Part shown: one piece after another, positions 1-8,150 of the stretch
Layout of the letters: the number at the start of each line of letters is the position of its first letter
Numbering within the stretch: the first letter of the stretch is position 1
Translations under genes and position numbers: made by a program
Source: Oehlia diaphana
Taxonomy: Eukaryota; Glomeromycota; Glomeromycetes; Glomerales; Glomeraceae
Direction: 5' to 3'
NCBI GenBank assembly: GCA_003833135.1
Contig: QZLH01000129.1
Location: forward strand, 97,702-110,027
Length of the DNA: 12,326 nucleotides
Notes under the pieces: generated by a model
Told to the model about the DNA's origin: nothing
Database searches by the model: none
What the model saw: only the letters and a program-made list of their open reading frames with translations

Positions 1-204
1 AATTATATATCGATAAAAATCGGCACATAATATCAGAAATCGACATGTACACAAATGTACTGTGTTCATATCGGATCGTCATATATCGTCGGAAATCATG
101 TGAGCAAAATTTCGCGTAACAATATCAATGCATAATTATTTTAAAGAAGGAATATTAATAAAGATGATTTAATATTATTCAGTATTATTGAAAATGATGC
201 AAAG

Positions 205-425
205 GCAATTTTTTTTTTTTATTTAAAGGTCTGCAATTTGCCAAATATTTTTTTTTTGTAATTTGTAATTTTTTTTTTTTTTTTTAAAATCAAAATTGCA
301 ATTTATTTTTTTTTGAACAATATTTTTTTACTATTACACAACAATTTTTTGCAATTTATTTTTTGAAAATCAATATTTTTTGTAATTTATTTTTTTGAAA
401 ATCCAATATTTTTTGCAATTTTAAA
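205..425. repeat. T-rich degenerate tandem repeat
   Basis: Homopolymer T tracts alternate with the words GCAATTTATT or GTAATTTATT and GAAAATCAATA. From about 349 the words recur every 31-32 bases (starts near 349, 380 and 412). Less regular copies lie near 228, 258 and 296. No reading frame is seen. The stretch upstream (1-204) holds several ATCG-containing words but no gene. Confidence 0.6.
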
Positions 426-435
426 AAATTAATAT

Positions 436-920
436 CTATACTTGGAAATCATATTACTTCTTCTTCATCATTTTTTGGTTTAAGAAACTGGCTGATTTAA
501 AGGAAAAGGTGTGTATTTTTTTATTTTGCAAACTTAAGGGGCTTAGGACTTTAGGTATCAACAGTGGATTCTGAAGGACCATGACAGTAGGAACCATACA
601 TTAGGTAGCATGGTATCATCTTTCTGTAACAGTGGTATCCTGAAGGACCATGACAGTAGGGACCACTTAGGTAGCATGGTACTATTTTGTGACAGCAAGA
701 ACCACTTGGGTAGATTGGTATAATTTCTTTCTATCTGAGGTGTCCTAAGTTTGACTTGAGTTTGTTGTTGGTAAAGGTCTATTGATTCTGTTATAAAGAA
801 TCAACTATGTGCCTTCCTTTATCCTAAATAAAATGTTCACACTACTAACTAATATCTTATATATCAGACAAGAAATCCAAAAAATCCAACATTTCAAATC
901 ATGTAATACAGGATAATTAC
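436..920. repeat. Tandem noncoding unit, copy A
   Basis: This is the first full unit of an array. It runs from CTATACTTGGAAATC to just before the equivalent CTATACCTTGGATATC at 921, a period of 485. It contains three shortening sub-repeats (561-628, 629-691 and 692 to about 725) built on the words ACAGTGG..TCTGAAGGACCATGACAGTAGG. An 8-base-pair perfect hairpin follows (782-789 with 797-804), then an AATAAA at 827-832. No long ORF is present. The unit could be a noncoding transcript or a mobile-element fragment; its function is unknown. Confidence 0.85.
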
Positions 921-1386
921 CTATACCTTGGATATCATCATTACTACTTCTTCATCATTTTTGGGTTTAAGAAATTGGGCTGATTTAAAGGAAAAGGTGT
1001 GTATTTTTTATTTTGCAAACTTAGGGGGCTTAGGACTTTAGGTATCAACAGTGGATTCTGAAGGACCATGACAGTAGGAACCATATATTAGGTAGCATGG
1101 TATCATCTTTCTGTAACAGTGGTATCCTGAAGGACCATGACAGTAGGGACCACTTAGGTAGCATGGTATCATTTTGTGACAGCAAGAACCACTTGGGTAG
1201 ATTGGTATAATTTCTTTCTATCTGAGGTGTCCTAAGTTTGACTTGAGTTTGTTGTTGGTAAAGGTCTGTTGGTTCTAGTATAAAGAACCAGCTATGTGCC
1301 TTCCTTTATCCTAAATAAAATGTTCACACTACTAACTAATATCTTATACATCAGGCAAAAAATTTATGTAATGCAGGATAAATTAC
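921..1386. repeat. Tandem noncoding unit, copy B
   Basis: This is the second full unit, nearly identical to copy A over its main part but with a shorter tail (period 466). The sub-repeats start at 1048, 1116 and 1179. The hairpin lies at 1269-1276 with 1284-1291 and AATAAA at 1314-1319. The hairpin stem differs from copy A by changes that preserve pairing. Copy B also preserves the uninterrupted sequence ATATCATCATTACTACTTC, which is the empty site for the insertion in copy C. Confidence 0.85.
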
Positions 1387-1407
1387 CTATACCTTGGATA
1401 TCATCAT

Positions 1408-1702
1408 CCCTATAAAAAAAGAAAATTCAGAATTTGTCCTGAAAAGTATGGAAAATGTCTGGAAATTTTCCATGCGTCTGGAAAACATTTGGAAACGGTC
1501 ATGTTTTGGAACATTTTCCGGATGCTCGATTCTGGACAAATTCTGGACAAATTCTGGAGTGTCAAGAAAATGTCTGGAATTTGTGCGTCCGGAAAGTGTT
1601 CCAAAACGTGACCGTTTCCAAATGTTTTCCAGACGCACGGAAAATTTCCGGACATTTTCCATACTTTTCAGGACAAATTCCGAATTTTCTTTTTTTATAG
1701 GG
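1408..1702. mobile_element. Foldback/MITE-like element with 118-bp terminal inverted repeats and CAT duplication
   Basis: The left arm (1408-1525) and right arm (1585-1702) are inverted copies of equal length with only six mismatches and no indels. The ends are CCCTATAAAAAAAG. The 59-base centre holds about 2.8 tandem copies of ATTCTGGACAA (1529-1559). The trinucleotide CAT lies on both sides (1405-1407 and 1703-1705), whereas the paralogous site in copy B has it once, which proves insertion. No transposase is encoded; ORFs here come from the palindromic arms. A 3-base duplication fits PIF/Harbinger- or CACTA-type transposases among others, so the superfamily is left open. Confidence 0.93.
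1529..1559. repeat. 11-base tandem repeat in foldback centre
   Basis: ATTCTGGACAA occurs at 1529-1539 and 1540-1550, and a partial copy ATTCTGGAG at 1551-1559, between the two arms of the foldback element. Confidence 0.85.
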
Positions 1703-1795
1703 CATTACTACTTCTTCATCATTTTTTGTTTAAGAAACTGGGCTGTTTTTAAAGGAAAAGGTGTTATTTTTTATTTTGCAAACTTAGGGGGCTTA

Positions 1796-3365
1796 AATTA
1801 TTGTGTGTTGCCTGGAAAATTTATTAATATTTACATCAGTTGTGGGATTAGTATAAGTGTATAACAATATGAAATAATTCTAAATCTGTATAATGTTACA
1901 AAATTTTGTGGTTATTTTCATATTTAATGAACCTAAACGCGTGAAGAGTTTTATTTTTAAAAAAAATGGTTTTAATTTTTCGTCTTAATTTTTCTACTTT
2001 CCTTAATATTAGATAATACAGATGATTACAATGTGGTAATTCAAGTTAAAATACAAAAGAAATTCAGTTATTTACGCGTTTTCATTATTTTAAAAGTTCA
2101 AATTGGATTACAATTACATTTATTAAATCAAATATGATCGAATAACAAGTTTAGTCTTAATCAAGGTTAAAATCACGGAAAAAAAAATTTTTTTTTTTTT
2201 CTTTTCTGAAAAATTCTTTCAATTTTTATATCATATTAACGAAAAGAATTTTTCCTAAACATTTCATAAGTAAAAGTTCATTAGGAGATGATTATACTGA
2301 AAATATTATTGGTTATCGATTATACAATTCGTCAGAAAATTCATCATGCAGATTTTCATAGACCGATATTATTATTATTAGGCATAACAATAACACATGA
2401 TTGATATAATAAAGTGGAGTAAAAAATGTGGTATAAATGAATAGTTTGTAGGAGAAGTTTAAATAAAGCTTATAAAGTGGATTAAATAGCATAAAAATGA
2501 AATTTATAGAAAGTATAGAAAGTTTATTTATGATATTATTAATTAATGCATGATCAAAAATATCAGAATGATAACACATTTATTTGGATGTAGAGTTTGT
2601 GACCGATATACAATATATAGCTACTCCCTCATCTATTAACTATTTAATACAGATCGTCAAATAATTTTATTTTTTCTTTTTTTTTAATTTGAAGATAGTG
2701 AAGATACTCAAAATATGAAATAAGTCAGATAGTAAATAAAATCAATTACAAGTCATGATAATAATGGATTTAATTTTGGATGGGGTTCGTTGTATAATAT
2801 AAATGAAAAGTTTACATTTTAACAAACATAGCGAAAAATTATTGAAAATAATTTTAATACTGATACGATTTATACCATCAAGAAAATCGAAACTTTTACT
2901 ATATCGCTAACATAAATGGTAGAAACAGTAAAACAACTACTACGTTTTATATTTTAAATTAAGATTAAAAATAACAACTAATATATTTTAAAGAATAAAA
3001 CCAACATTTTTGATAAATATTATTCATTATAATTGATTATCAGGACTTTATGACATTTAGCTATACTTTATTATTAAAAATTCGATTGTAGTAAAGAAAG
3101 AATGGAGATGTCGTTAGGCTTGGACCGATTAATCCTCCCCGCCTGAACTTTGATTTTTTGCTGTAATTGGATACCATTAAAAAAATTTTTTTTGTTAGTA
3201 TTTTATTTTGACAATGCCACTGACTATGATGAATAATACAGTATAATAATATATATGAATTTTCATTTTAATATAATTATAAATTATTCATATCTAATAA
3301 AGTAAATAAAATAATTTAATTACAGTAATAATTAATTAAATAATTTAGCCAGTAAGATTCTCATC
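1796..3365. other. AT-rich intergenic stretch, no supported gene
   Basis: The stretch is very AT-rich, with homopolymer runs such as the A/T block near 2180-2200. An 88-codon minus-strand frame (2313-2579) consists of AT-driven residues (Ile, Leu, Tyr, Asn, Phe) with no recognisable motif and is not called. A small GC-richer island at about 3110-3150 has no reading frame or RNA fold that I could recognise. Confidence 0.6.
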
Positions 3366-3933
3366 CTAAGTAAAATTTATTTTATGAATTATTGCTAATA
3401 TTAATACTATGACTTGAACCAAAATATATAATAAAGTTTTGCGATCAGATGTTTGTTGTTGATTTGAAGATTGTCCATCCATTTCTTCTTCGGATAACTC
3501 TTCAATAACAAGATTTTCGCAATCGTCAATATCTTTAAAAAAATTTGATCGACTTTTAGTGAATATATTAAATTGCAAATGAAAACTTTTATTACCGCTA
3601 ATAAAAATATTTTTTACCTTGTTGTAACATCTCTTCTTGAAGATTCATTACCGGCCGAGATGCCTCTAATAAACTTCATTGATTACCTGTTTGTTAACAA
3701 GATAATTCTCATCCGCAGATGGTACTTTTATTCATTTCAGTTTCATTCATAATAAATGCGCCGAGAATGTAAACAACTTTCTCGTTATTGATATTTGCGA
3801 GGCGAAATTGTTCTTTAAGCGTTTCGCATCCATTAAACCCTGTTGACGCTTTATTACTCGTCGATTATCAGAAGGAGCGACAACTATTATGACAATTAGA
3901 TAAATTCCACGTGCATTTGTAATAACCGAGTTA

Positions 3934-4156
3934 GGGATTGGAATCGAAAATCGAATCTTTTCAAGATTTTTCTTATAGACGACCAACCTGACTTTGAATC
4001 AGTTTCTAATTTCAGCAAAAATAATCAGCACTTGGCCGGCATGAAAAACTTACTTTGTAGTTAGGTTAACTTATATGTAAAAAATTGCTAAGAATCGATT
4101 CTCGAGAATCGATTTTACTATGTTTTGTCAATTTTCGATTAATCGATTCCAATCCC
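3934..4156. mobile_element. 223-bp MITE with GGGATTGGAATCGA ends and TA duplication
   Basis: GGGATTGGAATCGA at 3934-3947 is the exact inverse of 4143-4156. Similarity continues inward as ATCGAA with a small indel. TA lies directly outside both ends (3932-3933 and 4157-4158), as expected of Tc1/mariner-type insertion. The interior has no coding capacity and holds a perfect 22-base palindrome at 4093-4114. It sits inside the minus-strand broken gene. Confidence 0.75.
4093..4114. repeat. Perfect 22-base palindrome
   Basis: The half-site AATCGATTCTC is followed immediately by its exact reverse complement. It contains an XhoI-like CTCGAG core flanked by two ATCGAT words. It lies inside the MITE and reuses the ATCGATT word of the terminal repeats. 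Confidence 0.95.
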
Positions 4157-4249
4157 TAAATTTATTACCGAGTAAGAAGATTTACTTGAGGTGTTCTTCA
4201 TGGATAAAACGAAAACTGGGATGAGGTCAAATGTTAAGGACTTGATACA

Positions 4250-4645
4250 TTAGTTGACATTCGTCAAAGCACAACAATCAGTGAAATCAAAATTCCATAC
4301 TGGCCTTTTTTCTGCACCTTTATTCATGATTTCATGTTCTAAAGTATTCAAAAAAACATGTGTGAAGCTTTTCCATAACATCGGTAAGAATTTTGAAGTA
4401 TTAGAAGAATTCCATTCGGTTATTCCAAAGCCAGATGTAGGTTCTTTTAATTTGGTTGATTCAATTTGAAAATTGACATCAACATTGACATTATTTTTTC
4501 CGATCACATCATTTAAATCCGCATCGGTAAATTTAAATGATAGATTATCATTTTGTATCGCAAATAAAAGTAACTTTAATTTTCGTAATAAAATTCTATG
4601 TTTTAGGTTCATTGATTTTTTTAGTTGAATATCGGTACTCATCAT
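4250..4645 (-). CDS. Hypothetical single-exon protein, 131 residues
   Basis: I do not recognise this protein. The frame stays open further upstream to 4774, but that part translates a T/A homopolymer and a very Tyr/Phe-rich AT stretch. The start is therefore placed at the paired ATG codons at 4645/4642. The product begins MMSTDIQLKKSMNL, has a basic Leu-rich helix-like segment (LKHRILLRKLKLLLFAI, about residues 15-31), then mixed polar sequence with sparse Trp (EWNSSN, PMLWKSF, RPVWNFDF). Its composition is more protein-like than the AT-driven frames nearby. There is no signal peptide or clear membrane segment in the shorter form. A T9/A12 tract lies just upstream, as at the other genes here, and an AATAAA on this strand (4166-4161) is a possible polyadenylation signal. 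It may be a fragment of a larger family protein. Confidence 0.45.
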   Translation of the reverse strand: MMSTDIQLKKSMNLKHRILLRKLKLLLFAIQNDNLSFKFTDADLNDVIGKNNVNVDVNFQIESTKLKEPTSGFGITEWNSSNTSKFLPMLWKSFTHVFLNTLEHEIMNKGAEKRPVWNFDFTDCCALTNVN

Positions 4646-6203
4646 TAATAACTGTTTTTTTTTTAAAAAAAAAAAAGCAGTGAAAGGAAAGAATTGGGTA
4701 TTTACAGTATAATAATGAAAATAAGTGTTTACCAAACAATATATTATATGTGTTATACATAAAGCATATGACACTCTTATTTTTGTTTCACAATTCTATT
4801 ACATTATAATGAAATATGATTTGAATTTCCTTTTATTCTTTTAAAATGAACGAGTATAAATGGAATTTTACGTCATACTTTAACGCTATTTATACTATAA
4901 ATATCACTGGTTATTACTGCGGTAAAAGATATTTATCCAATTCAATGGGACGTTCGGACTTTGTTAAATTTCATCCCTGGTAATTAGAAATTATAAAGAT
5001 ATAAGTTTGAACATAAAGATTTTGACAAATGAAATAACTCCTTGCATAATAAAGATAAGCATGTGAATTTTCGATTTATTCGATTTAATACATTGATTTC
5101 ATTACTTCATACCGTACAAAATATTACAAATATTACACGGGTACAAAAATTAGTCGTACATTAAAAAATAAAATTTGGCTTGTCATCTTTAAACTAGTCG
5201 TGAATATATTGTATATATTAAAATTTACAAAAAAAAAAAAAATAATAATAATAATTATTCAGAGTAAATAAAGAAAAAAATTATTAATATGCAGAAGGAA
5301 TTTGTCTGTACTAAAAAGTAAATTCGAATATTTTAAAGAAAATTAATTTTTATGTTTTATCAGAAAGAAAATATATATTCAAACAAAAATCCATAATATC
5401 CTTGTATTAAACTCATTAAATTATTTAAAAAAGGTAAACAATTATCAACTATAACAAAGGAGCCATGTCTAAATAAATATTATAAAATAAGAATTATTGA
5501 ACAAAGAATCACATGACTTAATTAAAATTGGGAACAAATTTCGAGGGTAACCTTTTTTAAAAAATTCGTTAAACTCTATGAAATTATGATTAATGAATTG
5601 CATGTTTGTCTTTTATATATTGTGACATTATTAAGCAATAATTCATACAGAATAAAATCTTTGTTCGCGATTTATTATTTATTGCGATATACTTACCGTA
5701 CAATATTTTATAAATTAATAAATACATTTTATAATTTTTATTTTGACGATCAAGAAAATATTACTATTTCAAGTATATTATTTAAAATATTCCGGCTTGA
5801 TGGAACCATGAAACCCGTAAAATGTGTAACATAATACACGCAAATTTCCTTTTCGGATCTTACCATTGTACCCTATTATCAGAAACTTTACCCAAAAAAT
5901 TAGTTGTTATCCAATAAATAATTTTACTAATTTATGCATGTTAATTTCATAGGTTCATTTAATATTTGCATAAATAAAGTAAATAAATCACAACAACCAC
6001 AATACTATTTTTTTTTTTTTTTTTGGGCAATTTCATCCTCCTTAAGTTTCATGTAAATCACACAACGATCAATCATTTAAACCTATTTAGTAATTCGAAT
6101 GTAAATCTTGAAACATTCGATATCCAATTAAAGGAACCAATAATTTTCATACTTGTATAATAAGGATTAACCTAACTTTTCGTTTGTTTTTCAGTTCGTA
6201 TAA
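4646..6203. other. AT-rich intergenic stretch, no supported gene
   Basis: The stretch holds homopolymers and simple sequence, for example an A run followed by AAT repeats near 5229-5256 and a T run near 6008-6024. An 82-codon plus-strand frame (5586-5834) is rich in Ile, Tyr, Leu and Phe with no motif and is not called. No RNA gene is recognised. Confidence 0.55.
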
Positions 6204-6318
6204 CCGAAATTAAGCATCCCCTGAATATTGAGTGCTCGGGTCGCATAATCGCATTAAGACAATTTTGATCGGCACTTATGACTTTGGGCAACATTAAGCA
6301 TGCGATGCTTAATTTCGG
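6204..6318. mobile_element. 115-bp inverted-repeat element (possible MITE)
   Basis: CCGAAATTAAGCATC at 6204-6218 is the exact inverse of 6304-6318. Near the right end, ATTAAGCAT (6293-6301) forms a perfect hairpin with ATGCTTAAT (6305-6313) across three bases. The motif therefore occurs twice direct and once inverted. No ORF is present and no clean target duplication is seen, though GTATA occurs a few bases outside each end. It could be a small transposon or a structured RNA. Confidence 0.6.
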
Positions 6319-6947
6319 GAAGTATATGTTTTAGATTTATTAATAAGGTATGTTAATTGTATATTTAATGAACCAACTTCCTTAAATGACATTTTCCTCC
6401 TTTTCAGCTTCATATTTGTTGAACAATTATATTTTATACCATTTCTTTTAGCGAATAATGATTTGATTCTTTTTTTTTTCATTCGTTATACCAAAAAAAA
6501 AAAAAAAAAAAATATCAAGATCGGATCTTCCGGTTAATCAAATTATTAGTTAGCGTTAGTTTAAATAAAAGGATTCCTCTACTACATCTAAAACGCAATT
6601 CCCCTATATTTAGTTTATATTACGCAAAATACCTTTTTAAACAAGTATCATCCATTATCGCTTTATATATGATTACAATGTAATTGTTTTAACTAAATTA
6701 ACAAAAGGAAGCTTTTCTGTGCTCATTAATCCAAATATACTTTGTACCCCATCAATATTTTTGTCAAAAAAGAAAGAAATGATTAAATCTATTACTTATA
6801 ATCGTTGTTTCATGCATGTTTCGACTTCATATCACAAATAAAATTGTCTTCTATATATATATATCGTAAAGTACCTTTTTTTTTCCCTTCAAAAAACTCG
6901 TTTACGTTTTTATTTTTCATACAAAAAAAAAAAATATCTTCAAAAAA
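6319..6947. other. Upstream region of the membrane-protein gene
   Basis: No gene is supported. The stretch holds a T run (6471-6479), a long A run (about 6494-6511), and near its end an alternating TA tract and A-rich leader that probably form the core promoter and 5' leader of the next gene. Confidence 0.5.
6852..6864 (+). promoter_or_regulatory. TATA tract upstream of membrane-protein gene
   Basis: An uninterrupted TATATATATATAT lies about 85 bases before the ATG at 6948. It is followed by pyrimidine-rich sequence (TACCTTTTTTTTTCCCTTC) that would suit a transcription start region. The assignment rests on position only. Confidence 0.4.
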
Positions 6948-8150
6948 ATGTATTCAAAATCCCCCAAAATCTTTAATTTTCTATTACTATCATTCTTATT
7001 ATATTTTATCCAAATTTCATTATGTGAAGTTGAATCCAACGACAAACAATTTTCACCATCACACAATAATATCGAAAAGAGAGCACCTTCAACTGCAGTA
7101 GTTCTTCAATATACCTGTAAGTTAACAAATAATTGGTGAAATCTTTTTTTTTTGTTTTTGTTTTATCTTATTTGTTTTTTTTTTGAGTTCGTTCCCTTAC
7201 TTTTCTGTTTTATAAATAGTTGGAGGTTTCGGACTTGTCCTATTCGGGTTGTTTCTCGTTTTATGTTATGGAATATCTTTTTGTTTAAATAGAAAGGTAT
7301 GTGATAAGTTATCTTGAATATTATTATAATTTATTAATAATATGATTATTAATAAACGTTCGCGTACGATATACATCATATTATTAGGCAATGAATGACG
7401 TTATACTTTCGATACCATGGACTTTATTGGATTTTATTCTCGATGCACTTTTTGTCAAAAATCAAGGGAAAGATGTTCCTTCACTTTTTATGCCAAGGTA
7501 AATAATTTATTTAATACATAATACAAATTAAAACCTTCTAACTTATTATAATTTTCGTTCCTCCTTTCTACAGTGTCATATTTTTGATAGGTCCAGTGAT
7601 TGTAAACATTGTACTTTCGCTTATTATTATACTTAATGAAAAAAAGAAGGGTTCCACAGAATTTAGACGATGGTTTTATGATAATTCATCATTAGCGGCA
7701 ACAGCCGCAGTACTTGCAGGAGCTGATATGTCAACGTTGAAATTACTTTATTCAGAGATTTTTAGGATGAAAAAATTTAATGCTCCATTTTCTGATGATT
7801 CTAAGACCATGATATTATGGGGTTGTGTCATAAGTTCTATTATCGCAGATATACCTCAATTTGTTATTCAGGTTTGTAAAAATTAATATATACAGTACTT
7901 TTATTATTTAAAGAAATACGTAATTAATTTTTTTTTTTTTTTTTGATCTTAGATTTTGTATAAAAGGGAAGTTGAAGGCAATTATACATTAATACCATTC
8001 TTAAAACTTATTACAATTTCAGTAAAATTACCTATAGGCATAATAGGTCGTATATTTGAAGCATTAAAAGATCGTCGTAAGCCTGATAAACGAAGAAATA
8101 ATGATAATGACAACAATAATGATAATAATAATAATGATGTGGAAAAGTAA
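6948..8150 (+). CDS. Multi-pass membrane protein with signal peptide and Kex2-like site, five exons
   Basis: Exons are 6948-7116, 7220-7296, 7388-7497, 7574-7871 and 7953-8150. All junctions are GT..AG and join in frame (phases 1, 0, 2, 0; introns 103, 91, 76 and 81 bases), giving 283 residues. The start is the first ATG after an A-rich leader and precedes a signal peptide (hydrophobic about 8-25, Cys26). Residues 27-45 are polar and end in NIEKR before Ala46, like a Kex2 processing site. Hydrophobic segments follow at about 58-79, 87-105, 120-139, 198-222 and 231-253; the first three and the 198-222 segment look membrane-spanning. The DIPQFVIQ word (211-218) and the LAATAAVLAGADMSTLKLLYSEIF stretch before it feel like a recurrent Glomeromycotina family, from memory. 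The IPQ word faintly recalls XK-related proteins. The C-tail is basic, then Asn/Asp-rich. Function is unknown. Confidence 0.85.
7117..7219 (+). other. Intron 1 of membrane-protein gene
   Basis: Donor GTAAGT and acceptor AAATAG, with a T-rich centre. It splits a Phe codon (phase 1). The exon 2 frame, a continuous hydrophobic segment, only connects through this junction. Confidence 0.88.
8096..8141. repeat. AAT/GAT trinucleotide repeat in coding sequence
   Basis: Imperfect AAT and GAT triplets in the last exon of the membrane-protein gene encode the Asn/Asp-rich C-terminal tail. Slippage here would change tail length without shifting the frame. Confidence 0.8.

Larger units (their letters stand above)
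1387..1795. repeat. Tandem noncoding unit, copy C, truncated and interrupted
   Basis: Homology to copies A and B runs through 1387-1407, is broken by the foldback element, and resumes at about 1703-1795 (CATTACTACTTCTTCATC through GGGGGCTTA). It then stops abruptly, so the sub-repeats and hairpin are missing from this copy. Confidence 0.8.
3366..4201 (-). pseudogene. Broken or multi-exon gene for a tail-anchored small protein
   Basis: Seen on the minus strand: an ATG at 4201 opens 15 codons up to the MITE. A 51-codon frame at 3864-3712 includes the words ETLKEQFRLANINNEKVVYI. A 19-codon frame at 3675-3619 contains RPVMNLQEEMLQQ. An 84-codon frame at 3617-3366 has an acidic linker (IEELSEEEMDG) and a C-terminal hydrophobic stretch (LLYILVQVIVLILAII), like a tail anchor. 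The last two frames differ by one base. This could be an 85-base intron (3617-3533, GTAAAA..AAAG) or a frameshift. The pieces read like a SNARE-type membrane protein, loosely like the ER SNARE Use1 (INLxRLL early, LQEEML before the tail), but this rests on memory of the family only. The frame changes and the MITE suggest decay; an intact gene with several introns is the alternative. Confidence 0.3.

Noticed and set aside
436..1795. CRISPR-like array
   Set aside because: The units are hundreds of bases long with no short repeat/spacer pattern, and the genome is eukaryotic.
1394..1864. Open frames of up to 156 codons on both strands across the foldback element
   Set aside because: They arise from the palindromic arms, which translate similarly in both directions. 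They have no domain, and they end in the truncated tandem copy.
2313..2579. 88-codon minus-strand frame
   Set aside because: It is dominated by Ile, Leu, Tyr, Asn and Phe codons expected from AT-rich noncoding DNA, with no motif and no convincing splice partners.
3747..3986. 79-codon minus-strand frame
   Set aside because: Its first part translates the MITE terminal repeat. A different frame (3864-3712) in the same DNA looks more protein-like.
5586..5834. 82-codon plus-strand frame
   Set aside because: AT-driven composition, no motif and no homology I can recognise. A chance frame is more likely.
6204..6318. 5S rRNA-like appearance (TTAAGCA and GGGTCGCAT words, near 120 bases)
   Set aside because: The internal control region of 5S rRNA is not matched, and the size is explained by the inverted-repeat element.
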